DNA from: Clostridiaceae bacterium
GTDB lineage: Bacteria > Bacillota > Clostridia > DUPQ01
Length of the DNA: 44,021 nt
Assembly: GCA_012729955.1 (NCBI GenBank)
Contig: JAAYBX010000099.1
Coordinates: 1-44,021, forward strand
Direction: 5' to 3'
Shown: positions 17,168-26,417 of the stretch, one piece after another
Position numbering within the stretch: the stretch's first letter is position 1
Layout: every line of letters begins with the position of its first letter
Translations under genes and position numbers: made by a program
The notes under the pieces: generated by a model
What the model was told of the DNA's origin: nothing
The model's database searches: none
The model's input: only the letters and a program-made list of their open reading frames with translations

Positions 17168-19381
17168 AACATAACAGCAGGTGCTAATGGCAACTATGCA
17201 GAAGGTGCGGTAATAAGCATAACTTCAGCTGCAGTATCAGGATACTCATTTGCAGGATGGAGGACATCAGCAGGCGGTACTTTTGCGGATGCTTCTCTTG
17301 CAGGTACGACATTCACAATGCCTGGAAATGCAGTAAGCATCAACGCGGATTTTACGGCTATACCTCCGGTTCTGAGTTTGCAGAGTGCAAGCGCGGTTAC
17401 CCTTTTTGGAGCAACACTTAACTATACATCAGACATGGCAGGCACTGTATATTATCAGATACTAGCATCAGATGCTCCTGCTCCAGATATTTCTGCTTTA
17501 AGATTATCGGGAGTTGCAGCAGGTGCTCTTGCAGGTGCAAATCAGATTATAGCTTCAGGGCTTTTATCTTCTAGCTCATATAAGGCATATATAATGGTCA
17601 GAGGTACCACAGGCGCAGACTCTGCTATTACAGTAATTTCTTTTACAACATTAACACCTTCAAACACTATTCCAAACCGTAAGGTATCAGTTACAGGCAC
17701 ATATTCCGAAACAGTAACAGTGAACAATCCGTTCTCGTTAAATCTCAATGATATATTCGAGGATGCGGACTTGGATCCTCTGACATATACAGTATCGATA
17801 GCCGGAGCTGCCAAGATTGCTGCCGCTGCGAACTATACATATACACCTGCAATTGCAGGGGACACAGTACTGGTATTTAAAGCCAATGACGGGACTGCTG
17901 AATCGACAGACACATACACTGTAACAGTCACAGCTGCTGATGTACCGCCACTACCTTTGGTACCGTTGTACCAGTTCAATATTTCTGTAGGACCAGGAGG
18001 AAGTATAACCGCAGGATTTAATAACACAATTTCTGAAGGTACAAGACTTGGGATATCAGCAACACCTAACAGCGGATATGTATTTTTAAGATGGGTATCT
18101 ACAGGAAGAGGAGAGTTTATAGATTCGTCCAATCCATCGACAACTTTTATAATGCCTAGCGAAGATGTGATTGTAACTGCAGAATTTATATACATAGGAG
18201 ATTTGGATGAAGGCTTAGATTCAGGTTATTCTGCAAGCATTAGAGGAGCACTAGAAACTATGTGTCCTGTTATAATAGACAGTTCTGGATTTATGGCCAA
18301 CATAGAAACATCAGATGATGTATTTAATAATGATGACAATACTGTTATTGATGTTTCTGAAATTCCAAATGTACTGTCATACAGTTTATCTCTGCCAGCA
18401 CAGAACCTATCTAACCGTACAAATGGTAAAAAAGTATTATTTAATTCACCAATTGCAAAAATCGAACTTCCAGATAATATGCTTTCAAATCTTCAGGACA
18501 CTCATGGTCAAAAGGCTGTTATAACTATCAAGAAAGCAGGTAAAAATGATTTGAGCGATAAAATGGCTAAAATTGCAGGGGTAAGGCCGATAATTCAGCT
18601 GACACTGATGCTTGATGGACAAGAGATCAAATGGGAAAATCCTGAAGTACCAGTTCAGGTTGCCATACCATATGTGCCAACCGAACAGGAACTTTTAAAT
18701 CCGGATGCAATAACTGTTTGGGCACAAAACGATTCTGGTGAAGCTGAATGTGTTATAAACGGAAGATATGACCCATTAACAGGTACTGTAACTTTCAAAA
18801 CAAGATACTTTCAGTATTTTACAATCGGATATGATGAAAAGGACATTAATGGTATAAATGACGGTATGTGGTATGGTAAAGCAATGAAATTTGCTGCAAT
18901 ACATGATATCATTAAAAAAACTGATGATACATACAGCCCTTATGAAGAATTATCAAGACAACAGTTAGTTGTTATTATGTTAAAAGCATACAACATACCA
19001 TTGAATGATGATATTTCTGATAATTTCACTGATGCGGTTAATACGGATACTATAAGATATCTGGCGAAAGCGAGAAAATTAGGTATATCTAAAGGCATTG
19101 GAGATAATATGTTTAATCCTGATGGAAAAGTTTCAAGGCAGGAAATGATTACCATGCTTTACAGGATGCTTATGATTCTAAATGAACTTCCTCCAATGGC
19201 TAATGCAAGACAACTTACTGATTTTTATGATTATGAGTCAATTGCACCATGGGCAAAAGAAGCTTTCGAAGTTCTTATACAGGCAGGGGCTATAAATGGC
19301 AGTAATGGTAATTTATATCCGACCAGTATAGCGACTAAGGCAGAATTTGTTCAAATAATCTATAACCTCATGAAGAAATAA
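17168..19381 (+). pseudogene. C-terminal part of the same surface protein, with InlB-type repeats and SLH anchor domains, separated by the UGA
   Basis: The frame is open straight from the UGA at 17165; the first ATG is at 17318, inside a domain and with no plausible ribosome site or signal peptide, so independent export is unlikely. In order: the rest of an InlB_B-type repeat ('GYSFAGWRTSAGGTFADASL'), an FN3-like domain, a second copy of the cadherin-like repeat, another InlB-type repeat ('GYVFLRWVSTGRGEFIDSSN'), a ~190-residue linker domain, then three SLH motifs. The SLH motifs include 'FAAIHDIIKK', 'YLAKARKLGISKGIGDNMFN' and 'EAFEVLIQAGAINGSNGNLY'. SLH domains bind pyruvylated wall polymers. 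Full-length protein would be about 1775 residues. It is made only if the UGA is read through, repaired or recombined out. Confidence 0.8.
17657..17936 (+). repeat. Direct repeat copy B (280 bp) in the surface protein gene
   Basis: Near-identical to copy A and in the same reading frame. The 813-bp period is exactly 271 codons and encloses the UGA at 17165. The low divergence implies a recent duplication or ongoing gene conversion. Confidence 0.95.
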
Positions 19382-19397
19382 GCTAATTTAGATACTA

Positions 19398-19434
19398 AGA
19401 AGAGCTGTTCGGTTATGCGACAGCTCTTCTTTTA
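19398..19434. terminator. Bidirectional intrinsic terminator between convergent genes
   Basis: Perfect 11-bp stem AGAAGAGCTGT / ACAGCTCTTCT followed by TTTAT on the plus strand. It lies 17 bp after the surface protein stop and ends 17 bp before the end of the convergent aldo/keto reductase gene. The A-rich run on the left gives U-rich ends on the minus strand too. Confidence 0.85.
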
Positions 19435-19450
19435 TGTGTGTTTATACTCT

Positions 19451-20563
19451 TTACTGTCTTTGTAATTCGGCTAATTCACTCATAACTGTTTTGACGTCTA
19501 TATCCTGAGGGCAAAGGTCAGTACAAACACCGCAGGCTATACAATCTTCAGGTTTTCCAATAGAATCTGCTTTCTTTAAAGCATTTATCGCATACCACCG
19601 GCCATCAGTTCTATATTTGTTATATATGCTAAGATATGCAGGAATATTTATCTTAACAGGGCAGTCATCACAGCAGTAGCGGCATCCAGTGCAGGGAACT
19701 GTTACTTCATTCTTGAATGCTTTGCAAGCTTTAAAAAGTAAGGATTCTTCCTCATCAGAAAGTGAAAGATTATCATTAAAAGTTGATATATTCTCAATTA
19801 TCTGGTTCATATCTGACATTCCGCTTAATACAACTTTTACCTGTGAAAGTCTTTTAATCCATCTGAATGCCCATGAAGCCATACTCCAGTCAGGATGTGC
19901 TTTATTCAATTCCAATTCTGCTTTTTGTGATAGAACAGCTAATCTTCCGCCTCTAATAGGTTCCATTACTATTACAGGTATGTTTCTTTTTTCCAATATT
20001 TCGTATTCCTGCTTTGTATGTGAATAAAGCCAGTCGAAATAATTAAGCTGCATCTGAGTGAAGTCCCATTGTGTATGGTTTAAAAACTTTTCAAGTGTAG
20101 GTATGCTTGCATGAGTTGAAAAACCAAGATACTTTATTCTACCTTTTTCTTTTTGTCCCAGAAAATAGCTTACACTGCCTTCATCAATGTATCTTTGCAT
20201 GGTACTGTCAGATAACGCATGTATGAGATAAAAGTCAACATGATCGGTTTTAAGTTTTGTTAATTGTTCTTCAAATACGGCTTTATAATCTGGGTTTGCA
20301 TTAATATTAAATTTAGTAGCAAGAAAATAGCTGTTACGATCATATTTAGCCAGAGCTTCTCCTAAAAACTCCTCTGATTCGCCATTATGGTACATATATG
20401 CAGTGTCATAATAGTTTATGCCATTTGCCATCGCATAATCTATTATCTGCTTAGCTTTGAGTTTGTCGATATGTGTTCCAGTTTCAGTCTTAATAATTGG
20501 AAGCCTCATATTACCCATTCCCAGTGTAGAAAGCATTATTTCTTTGAACTTTTTATATATCAC
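19451..20563 (-). CDS. Aldo/keto reductase with C-terminal 4Fe-4S ferredoxin domain
   Basis: A 370-residue cytoplasmic oxidoreductase. The TIM-barrel AKR part (about 10-275) shows the catalytic Asp/Tyr motif 'YYDTAYMYHNGESEEFLGEA', Lys in 'FLATKFN' and His in 'DFYLIHALSD'. 'VIVMEPIRGGRLA' is typical of the ferredoxin-linked AKR group (COG1453). The C-terminal part holds two cysteine clusters, 'CTGCRYCCDDCPV' and 'CIACGVCTDLCPQDIDV', which should bind [4Fe-4S] clusters and allow ferredoxin-type electron transfer. The GTG start at 20563 has GGAGG 5 nt upstream, and a consensus promoter lies further up. The physiological substrate is unknown. Confidence 0.92.
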   Translation of the reverse strand: MIYKKFKEIMLSTLGMGNMRLPIIKTETGTHIDKLKAKQIIDYAMANGINYYDTAYMYHNGESEEFLGEALAKYDRNSYFLATKFNINANPDYKAVFEEQLTKLKTDHVDFYLIHALSDSTMQRYIDEGSVSYFLGQKEKGRIKYLGFSTHASIPTLEKFLNHTQWDFTQMQLNYFDWLYSHTKQEYEILEKRNIPVIVMEPIRGGRLAVLSQKAELELNKAHPDWSMASWAFRWIKRLSQVKVVLSGMSDMNQIIENISTFNDNLSLSDEEESLLFKACKAFKNEVTVPCTGCRYCCDDCPVKINIPAYLSIYNKYRTDGRWYAINALKKADSIGKPEDCIACGVCTDLCPQDIDVKTVMSELAELQRQ

Positions 20564-20604
20564 TATAACCTCCGATAACCGTTTTTTAACATGTCATTCT
20601 TCTA

Positions 20605-20633
20605 ATTATATTATCACTTGACGGTTATGTCAA
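20605..20633 (-). promoter_or_regulatory. Consensus sigma-A promoter of the aldo/keto reductase gene
   Basis: On the minus strand TTGACA (20628-20633), a 17-nt spacer and TATAAT (20605-20610), a perfect consensus, about 45 bp from the GTG start. The -35 overlaps a palindrome, TTGAC-N6-GTCAA (20618-20633), a possible operator. The remaining spacer to 20828 shows no other clear signal. Confidence 0.8.
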
Positions 20634-20828
20634 AAATACAGGTAAACAGATAGTATCATTAACCTACTTGCAGTTATGATTTGTATCTATAAGAGCAATG
20701 ATGGTATAATTTAATAAAGGCAGGTATACATTAATTTGACAGTTTAAACATAATATGGCTAATAAGCACATTTAAACAGATTATGTAGTATGTAAAGATA
20801 AATACTAAAAAAATATACGGGGGCTATT

Positions 20829-22289
20829 ATGAAAAAAGATTTGAGAAAACTGACTCTTCTGCATTCAAATGATATGCACGGGGATTTTATGAGCGAGAGG
20901 ATTGATAATGTGCTTGTGGGTGGGGTATCAATGCTGTCAGGCTATATTGATAAAGTGCGGAAGGAAGAAGAAAATGTAGTTTATGTTATAGCTGGAGACA
21001 TGTTCAGAGGATCGATTATTGATTCAGAATACAGAGGTATATCTACAATAGAGATAGTAAATATGCTATCTCCTGATGTAGTTACATTAGGAAACCATGA
21101 AGTTGATTATGGTATTGCCCATCTATTATTTATTGAAAAGCTAGCTAAATTTCCAATAATAAACAGTAATTTGTACATTAAGACTAATCATTCGCGTCTG
21201 TTTAAGCCTTATCTGATAGAAGAAGTTGGCGGTATAAAAATTCTATATATCGGTATACTGACAGAGGATGTTATTGCTCAAACAAAACAGGAGAATTTGA
21301 TAGGCTCAATTGTGGATGTATATGAAGCGGCAAAAGAAATAGGGAGGATATGTAACGCTTATAATAAAGAAGATATAGATTTCACTGTACTTCTAACCCA
21401 TATAGGTTTTGAAGAGGACAAGAAACTGGCTTCAATATTAGATCCTTCATGGGGAGTGGATATAATAATTGGAGGTCATTCACATACATTTTTAGAGCAG
21501 CCAGAAGTAGTAAATGGAATAATAATTGCACAAGCAGGAACCGGCGCAGACCAGGTTGGCAGGTTCGACATTGTTATTGATAAGGACAAAAACTGTATTG
21601 AGGAGTGGAAATGGCAGGCGATACCGATAAACAGTTCCCATTGTCCTGTTGATAAGGATTTAGAAGAGATAATCCTTCATTATCATGAAAAGACACACGA
21701 AAAGTTTGCAAGGATTATTACCCGTTTCAAACGGCCTCTTACACATCCTGCCAGAAATCAGGAAACTGAATTAGGTAATCTGTGCGCTGATGTTGTCGCA
21801 GACAGTCTTGGTTTGGATATCATGCTATTTGCTTCGGGCAGTATAAGAAAACAGGAACTAGGTCCGATTGTCACTCTTAAAGACTTCAAGGAGTGTTTCC
21901 CATTTGATGACAAGATATACAGGATAAAATTAACAAAGAAGCAGATAGAGAAAGCATTCAATACGATTTTAGGAAAAGAGCTGGACAGCCATACGGAATT
22001 TTATCAGGTTTCGAAAGGTTTTAAGGTAAAGTACTCTAATGAGCAGAAAAAAATCACTAACATTACACTAGAAAACCAGCCTTTAGATGATAATCACATA
22101 TATTCAATAGGCATGCAGGAGTATCATTTCAACAATATTGAGGACTTTATCGGCATTTCCAGAAAGGAAGCTGAGACCAATTCTCCTGTCAGAATAGTTT
22201 CAACTTCAAGTTGTGACGTTCTTGAAGAAGCATTTATGGTAATGAGGCTTGCTGATTCAGAAGTTGAAGGCAGGATAATAATTGAGTAG
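20829..22289 (+). CDS. 5'-nucleotidase / 2',3'-cyclic phosphodiesterase family metallophosphoesterase (UshA-like)
   Basis: A 486-residue protein. The N-terminal calcineurin-like phosphoesterase domain has all metal motifs: 'LLHSNDMHGDF' (D-x-H), 'VIAGDMFRGS' (GD), 'VTLGNHEVDYG' (GNHE), 'LLTHIGFEEDK' and 'IIIGGHSHTFLEQP' (GHSH). The C-terminal 5'-nucleotidase domain is present ('ETELGNLCADVVADSLGLD', 'ASGSIRK'). Unlike secreted UshA it has no signal peptide, since the protein starts MKKDLRKLTLLHSND, so it acts in the cytoplasm or leaves by another route. Substrates would be nucleotides or related phosphate esters. It stands alone; the downstream neighbour is convergent, 11 bp away. Confidence 0.92.
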   Translation: MKKDLRKLTLLHSNDMHGDFMSERIDNVLVGGVSMLSGYIDKVRKEEENVVYVIAGDMFRGSIIDSEYRGISTIEIVNMLSPDVVTLGNHEVDYGIAHLLFIEKLAKFPIINSNLYIKTNHSRLFKPYLIEEVGGIKILYIGILTEDVIAQTKQENLIGSIVDVYEAAKEIGRICNAYNKEDIDFTVLLTHIGFEEDKKLASILDPSWGVDIIIGGHSHTFLEQPEVVNGIIIAQAGTGADQVGRFDIVIDKDKNCIEEWKWQAIPINSSHCPVDKDLEEIILHYHEKTHEKFARIITRFKRPLTHPARNQETELGNLCADVVADSLGLDIMLFASGSIRKQELGPIVTLKDFKECFPFDDKIYRIKLTKKQIEKAFNTILGKELDSHTEFYQVSKGFKVKYSNEQKKITNITLENQPLDDNHIYSIGMQEYHFNNIEDFIGISRKEAETNSPVRIVSTSSCDVLEEAFMVMRLADSEVEGRIIIE

Positions 22290-22300
22290 TAACAAATATT

Positions 22301-22651
22301 TTAGCAATTATTACTGTGCTGATGCTCATGACAAACAGAACCGGATGATTCCAGCTTTCCTTCAAGATATTCCAGAACAGCTTTTTTAGCATCACCAGTC
22401 ACACCAGTAATAACTTCAACATTGTACTCATTGAACAAATCTACTGCACCTCCGCCCATTCCGCCGGACATTATTACATTTACTCCCAGTTCCGCTAGGA
22501 ATTTAGGCAGGAATCCAGGCCTGTGACCTGGATTTGGTATGGATTCGGATTTGACTATTTTTCTGTCTTCAATATCAAAAATATTGAAATTTTCACAATG
22601 ACCAAAATGTTCTGTTACAATGTTTTTTTCACTAGCTACTGCAATTTTCAT
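22301..22651 (-). CDS. NifX/NifB-type dinitrogenase iron-molybdenum cofactor family protein
   Basis: A 116-residue single-domain protein of the NifX/NafY/ORP fold, known to bind Fe-S or Mo-containing clusters. Family features are 'MKIAVASEKNIVTEHFGHCE' (with the HFG-H motif) and 'NVIMSGGMGGGAVDLFNEYN'. The C-terminal tail, CHEHQHSNNC, is rich in His and Cys and probably holds a metal. It is the last gene of the minus-strand operon and starts 3 bp after the Mrp-family gene's stop. A second NifX-like gene lies at 26.0-26.4 kb. No nitrogenase genes are near, so this is not nitrogen fixation; a cluster carrier role is inferred. Confidence 0.88.
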   Translation of the reverse strand: MKIAVASEKNIVTEHFGHCENFNIFDIEDRKIVKSESIPNPGHRPGFLPKFLAELGVNVIMSGGMGGGAVDLFNEYNVEVITGVTGDAKKAVLEYLEGKLESSGSVCHEHQHSNNC

Positions 22652-22653
22652 AA

Positions 22654-23490
22654 TTATTCCTCCATTTTACTTATATATTCCGCAGCATCATCCAGCCAGC
22701 TGCCTTCAAATAACTCTATCATACCTTTGTCTGAAGCAGCTGAAATTTTCGGATCTATCGGTATCTTACCTAATACTTTTATATCATGCTGCTTTGCGAT
22801 TTCATCTATATGGCTTTCACCAAAAATCTTATATTCTTTATTATTATCAGGACAGAGGAAATATGAATAATTTTCCACTATGCCTAGAACAGGGATACTC
22901 ATCATATTTGCCATCTTCACTGCTTTCTCTACAATCATTGAAACCAGTTCCTGAGGAGATGTAACTACTATTATCCCATTAATCGGTATTGACTGGAATA
23001 TTGTCAATGGTACATCTGAAGTTCCTGGAGGCATATCTATAAACATGAAGTCTACATCAGTCCATATGACTTCAGACCAGAACTGCTTCACGACATTTCC
23101 TAGTAAAGGCCCTCTCCATACTACTGGATCGGTATCATGTTCTAAAAGAAGATTGATAGACATAATGTCTATGCCTGTCTTACTTTTTATCGGATACATA
23201 CCCAAATCACTTCCTGAAGCTCTTTCTTTAATATTAAAAGCTTTCGGTATTGAAGGACCAGTTATGTCAGCATCCAGAACTGCTGAATGGTATCCTTTCC
23301 TTTTCATAAGAACAGCCAGCATGGAAGTGACCATTGATTTACCCACTCCGCCTTTACCGCTTACAACCGCGATTACTTTTTTAATACTACTCAAATGATG
23401 CATGTCTACTGACAGATCATTTATGGGGTTCTTATCTTCGCTTTTTTCAGTTTTACATTTTTCGCAGTTATTACTGCATCCTTTATCCAT
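22654..23490 (-). CDS. Mrp/NBP35-family P-loop ATPase (Fe-S cluster carrier)
   Basis: A 278-residue cytoplasmic ATPase. The N terminus, CSNNCEKCK, is a cysteine cluster as in Nbp35-type Fe-S scaffold proteins. The deviant Walker A is 'AVVSGKGGVGKSMVTSM'. Further family motifs are 'AVLDADITGPSIPKAF', 'WRGPLLGNVVKQFWSEV' and 'DMPPGTSDVPLTIFQSIP'. These ATPases hold and transfer [4Fe-4S] clusters. The C-terminal CXXC common in Mrp/NBP35 proteins is reduced to a lone Cys ('YFLCPDNN'), so cluster binding may rely on the N terminus. It is in the operon with two ferredoxin-containing MinD-type ATPases and two NifX-like proteins. Confidence 0.93.
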   Translation of the reverse strand: MDKGCSNNCEKCKTEKSEDKNPINDLSVDMHHLSSIKKVIAVVSGKGGVGKSMVTSMLAVLMKRKGYHSAVLDADITGPSIPKAFNIKERASGSDLGMYPIKSKTGIDIMSINLLLEHDTDPVVWRGPLLGNVVKQFWSEVIWTDVDFMFIDMPPGTSDVPLTIFQSIPINGIIVVTSPQELVSMIVEKAVKMANMMSIPVLGIVENYSYFLCPDNNKEYKIFGESHIDEIAKQHDIKVLGKIPIDPKISAASDKGMIELFEGSWLDDAAEYISKMEE

Positions 23491-23501
23491 TTTTTTTCTC
23501 C

Positions 23502-24326
23502 TCAGTTAATATTTATTTCCTTACCTGTATTAAGGTAACTGATTTTATCCTTTAAAACTTTACTTAAAATTCCAAACGCATCCTGACCGGTGCAATGGCA
23601 TGTGTAAAAAACTGATTGCAAACCTGACATGTATTTTAGCAGTTCTTTAATATATGCATCATCTTCTGTTGGTGTGTAGTTTCTGTTTGCTAGATGAAAG
23701 CCGCCGATAACAAATTGTGGCATGCAACCTTTCAACTCTTTGTAATGCTCCATTATATTCACAATACCATTATGGGAACACCCGGTAAACAGAAAATACC
23801 GGTTCTCCTCCGATATGGAAAGATTTAATTCATGAGAGAAATCGTCCAGAACAATATCTCCGTTATTTTCAACATACAGATTGCCGTTTGTAACAGGCAA
23901 AGGCATTTTGACTTTTACATCAGAGATAACCTCTATGTTTTTCCATATGAAAAATCTTCCTTTAACATATATCAGTCTCTTATTATCCCTTAATTTCTCA
24001 TCGAGTCCGATATATTCCATTTTCCCATTTCTCAGAGAATAATGTTTGTTAAAAGCATTACTATGTATAAACACTTCAACTTTACTGTTGGCTTCTAGAA
24101 ATCTTTCCAGTCCGCCACCATGGTCATTATGTCCATGTGATATGACCGCATAATCGATATTAGAAATATCTATACCCATTTTTATAGCATTTTCCATAAA
24201 AAGACCGCTAGCACCTGAATCAAACAGTATTCTTTTGCCGGAAGTTTCGATATACAGACTTAACCCATGTTCTGGTTTAAGGCCTTCTTTACTTGTCGTA
24301 TCCTCAACTAGAGTTTTTATAATCAT
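23502..24326 (-). CDS. Metallo-beta-lactamase-fold hydrolase, dihydropteroate/MptA-associated type (COG1237)
   Basis: A protein of about 274 residues with the binuclear metal motif 'AVISHGHNDHGGGLERFL' (H-x-H-x-D-H). Further ligands are in 'LFTGCSHNGIVNIMEHY', 'FVIGGFHLAN' and 'FYTCHCTGQDAF'. This is the branch named after a methanopterin-pathway enzyme (COG1237). In bacteria its members often sit with MinD-type Fe-S ATPases, and their reaction is unknown. The GTG at 24332 overlaps the previous stop; the ATG at 24326 has AAGGTG with good spacing and is preferred. Translation is coupled to the upstream ATPase gene. Confidence 0.85.
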   Translation of the reverse strand: MIIKTLVEDTTSKEGLKPEHGLSLYIETSGKRILFDSGASGLFMENAIKMGIDISNIDYAVISHGHNDHGGGLERFLEANSKVEVFIHSNAFNKHYSLRNGKMEYIGLDEKLRDNKRLIYVKGRFFIWKNIEVISDVKVKMPLPVTNGNLYVENNGDIVLDDFSHELNLSISEENRYFLFTGCSHNGIVNIMEHYKELKGCMPQFVIGGFHLANRNYTPTEDDAYIKELLKYMSGLQSVFYTCHCTGQDAFGILSKVLKDKISYLNTGKEININ

Positions 24327-24328
24327 GA

Positions 24329-25201
24329 TCACACCTTATCTAGAAGCCTTTCGAATACTTTTACATAAATCTGTTTTATTGCATCAGACGCTTTTCCGTC
24401 ATAGTCAGTAACAGGCTTATTCTCATTAATTGCGTATATTGCAGATGAGTCATAGGGTATACAGCCAGCAAATAATATATCTTCTTTTTCGCACAGCTGT
24501 TTTATCTGTTCAGTAATTCCTGTATTAATATCATATTTATTTACGCATAGCATAATATCTGTTTCAAAGCTTCTTGCTGTCTTAATTATTCTTTCCATAT
24601 CCGAAAAGCCTGAAAGGGAAGGCTCCGCAACTATTAAGACCATATCTACCGCGTTCAGAGAAGCTATAACCGGACATCCTATTCCTGGAGAGCCGTCAAT
24701 TACTGCAAAAGCTGTATCTTTTTTTGCGTTATCTTTCATCTGTTTTTTTACTTCACTAACAAGTAAACCTGAATTTCCGTTTCCAGGATGAAGTTTTGCT
24801 GTGGAAAATACTCTCTTCTCATTCCTGTACAGCATCAGATCACCAACTACATTGGGTTTCATAGTAACTGCGTTTACAGGACATACAAGTCTGCAGACAG
24901 CGCATCCTTCGCATGAATTTGTATCAATAATATATTTTTCTCCTTCTATTACTGCGCCAAATCTGCAATGTGTATAACATAATCCGCATGATATGCATTT
25001 GTCAGGATCGATATTTGCTTTTTTTAAGCCGTAGAATCCTTTTAATGAGTAAGTTTCATCATTATGGCTGACAAGGTGCAGATTAGGAGCATCAACATCA
25101 CAGTCAGCATATGCTTCTGCTTTTGATAAAGCTATAAATGCGGATGCGACTGTGGTTTTACCTGTACCGCCTTTTCCACTTAGTATTAGGAGCTGCTTCA
25201 T
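24329..25201 (-). CDS. MinD/ParA-superfamily ATPase with inserted 2[4Fe-4S] ferredoxin domain (copy 2)
   Basis: A 290-residue protein. The deviant Walker A is 'LLILSGKGGTGKTTVASAFI'. At about residues 60-110 two ferredoxin-type cysteine clusters are inserted: 'CISCGLCYTHCRFGAV' and 'CEGCAVCRLVCPVNAV'. The ATPase fold resumes with 'AVIDGSPGIGCPVIASLNAV' and 'VAEPSLSGFSDMERI'. This is the COG1149 family, paired here with a paralog, as in the ORP (orange protein) systems of sulfate reducers, and likely to form a heterodimer. Its ATG overlaps the upstream paralog's stop (ATGA). ATP-driven assembly or delivery of a metal cluster to the NifX-like partners is inferred. Confidence 0.93.
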   Translation of the reverse strand: MKQLLILSGKGGTGKTTVASAFIALSKAEAYADCDVDAPNLHLVSHNDETYSLKGFYGLKKANIDPDKCISCGLCYTHCRFGAVIEGEKYIIDTNSCEGCAVCRLVCPVNAVTMKPNVVGDLMLYRNEKRVFSTAKLHPGNGNSGLLVSEVKKQMKDNAKKDTAFAVIDGSPGIGCPVIASLNAVDMVLIVAEPSLSGFSDMERIIKTARSFETDIMLCVNKYDINTGITEQIKQLCEKEDILFAGCIPYDSSAIYAINENKPVTDYDGKASDAIKQIYVKVFERLLDKV

Positions 25202-26040
25202 TTTTCTACCCCCAATCTTATCTTTTCCAGTAAAGAGATAAAAAGTTTACTGTAGTGTTCTGATTCCTGTGCTGCGATTTTGCCTTCAGAATTCAATAGT
25301 CCGAGTTCTCTGTCAAATGCAATGGATTCCAGTATGGGTATTGAAGCTTCTTGACAATAATCAGCTGATGGGTTTTTCCCATCTGTGCATTTGTTTAGGA
25401 CTGCTCCATATGGCTTATTGTATAATTTGACAAGTTCATGCACCATCTGAAGATTATGAGCTCCAAATATTGAAGGTTCAGCAACAAGTACACAGTAATC
25501 CGCATCTTTTATGCTTTCAATTACTGAACATGAGCTTCCAGGAGGGCAGTCTATAAATATGTCTTTACCTGTGTTGTAAGGATCGTCTTTTAGCAGTTGT
25601 TTTATTATAGGGATACCTGAAGTTTCTCCTGTATTTAAGATTCCTGTCTTTACCATGATACTGCCCGAATAACCATATTCATAATGCCCTATGGTCTTGT
25701 TTTTTTCTGATATTGCTTTTTGAGGACATATGATCTCGCATCCTCCACAGGAATGACAGATTTTATCGAACACCATAAGTTTGCTGCCAATATATGCTAA
25801 AGCGTGAAACTCGCAGAATAAGACACATTTTCTACAGCCATTACATAAATATTCATCACAAACAGGTATTTGGACATTGACATCAGTTTTTTGCATTATT
25901 ACCGGTTTAAAGAAAAGATGCCCATTAGGCTCTTCAACATCGCAATCAATGTAAACAGAGTTTTTATTTGCATAAGCAAGATTTACAGCGACAAAGGTTT
26001 TTCCCGTTCCTCCTTTACCGCTCAATACTGCAACCTTCAT
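25198..26040 (-). CDS. MinD/ParA-superfamily ATPase with inserted 2[4Fe-4S] ferredoxin domain (copy 1)
   Basis: About 280 residues. Walker A is 'VAVLSGKGGTGKTFVAVNLA'. The ferredoxin insert has 'CNGCRKCVLFCEFHALAYIG' and 'CHSCGGCEIICPQKAISEKN'. 'IFIDCPPGSSCSVIESIKDA' and 'VAEPSIFGAHNLQMV' belong to the nucleotide-binding core. It is paralogous to the next gene, and the two overlap by 4 bp (ATGA). A GTG at 26049 is in frame, but the ATG at 26040 lies 5 nt from AGGTGA and gives the canonical MKVAVLSGKGG start. It belongs with the NifX-like gene just upstream, whose stop overlaps the Shine-Dalgarno region. Confidence 0.93.
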   Translation of the reverse strand: MKVAVLSGKGGTGKTFVAVNLAYANKNSVYIDCDVEEPNGHLFFKPVIMQKTDVNVQIPVCDEYLCNGCRKCVLFCEFHALAYIGSKLMVFDKICHSCGGCEIICPQKAISEKNKTIGHYEYGYSGSIMVKTGILNTGETSGIPIIKQLLKDDPYNTGKDIFIDCPPGSSCSVIESIKDADYCVLVAEPSIFGAHNLQMVHELVKLYNKPYGAVLNKCTDGKNPSADYCQEASIPILESIAFDRELGLLNSEGKIAAQESEHYSKLFISLLEKIRLGVEK

Positions 26041-26045
26041 ATACT

Positions 26046-26408
26046 TCACCTATGTCCGTGTAATCCTGGGTGAATTTCTGTTAATGGTTCTAGAGAACCT
26101 TTTTTATATAACTCTATATTTTCTATCAAAGATCCCGGAACAGTTTTATACATCCGAACTCCAGATGAATGTATAACCTTTGCAGCATTCTCTCCGCAAC
26201 GTGGAGTAAGAAGAATATCAGCTTTGTTATCAATTATCGATTGAGCGGCTTGAATACCTGCCCCTCCTGGTGCATTTGCAGCAGTATTTTCTATAAAGTC
26301 TGCTTTATCATTATCTGTATTGTAGTATAAATAGTATGGTGCTCTTCCAAAAGATATGCATACTTGTGAATTCAGATTTCTCTCATCTGCTGGTATTGCT
26401 ATTTTCAT
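26046..26408 (-). CDS. NifX/NifB-type iron-molybdenum cofactor family protein
   Basis: A 120-residue ORP/NifX-fold protein: 'MKIAIPADERNLNSQVCISF', 'GRAPYYLYYNTD', 'ENTAANAPGGAGIQAAQSII' and 'ADILLTPRCGENAAKVIHSS'. The C terminus ends in a short His tail (HPGLHGHR). The protein shares its fold with the 116-residue homolog at the operon's end but has a different set of Cys and His, so the two may bind different clusters or act in sequence. Ribosome site TAGGAGG. It lies between the DUF134 gene and the MinD-type ATPase pair, the usual order in ORP-like modules. Confidence 0.88.
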   Translation of the reverse strand: MKIAIPADERNLNSQVCISFGRAPYYLYYNTDNDKADFIENTAANAPGGAGIQAAQSIIDNKADILLTPRCGENAAKVIHSSGVRMYKTVPGSLIENIELYKKGSLEPLTEIHPGLHGHR

Positions 26409-26417
26409 AAAATCCTC

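Noticed and set aside
22301-26408. Nitrogen fixation genes
   Set aside because: Only NifX-fold carrier domains are present. No nifH, nifD, nifK, nifE or nifN-like sequence is in the window.
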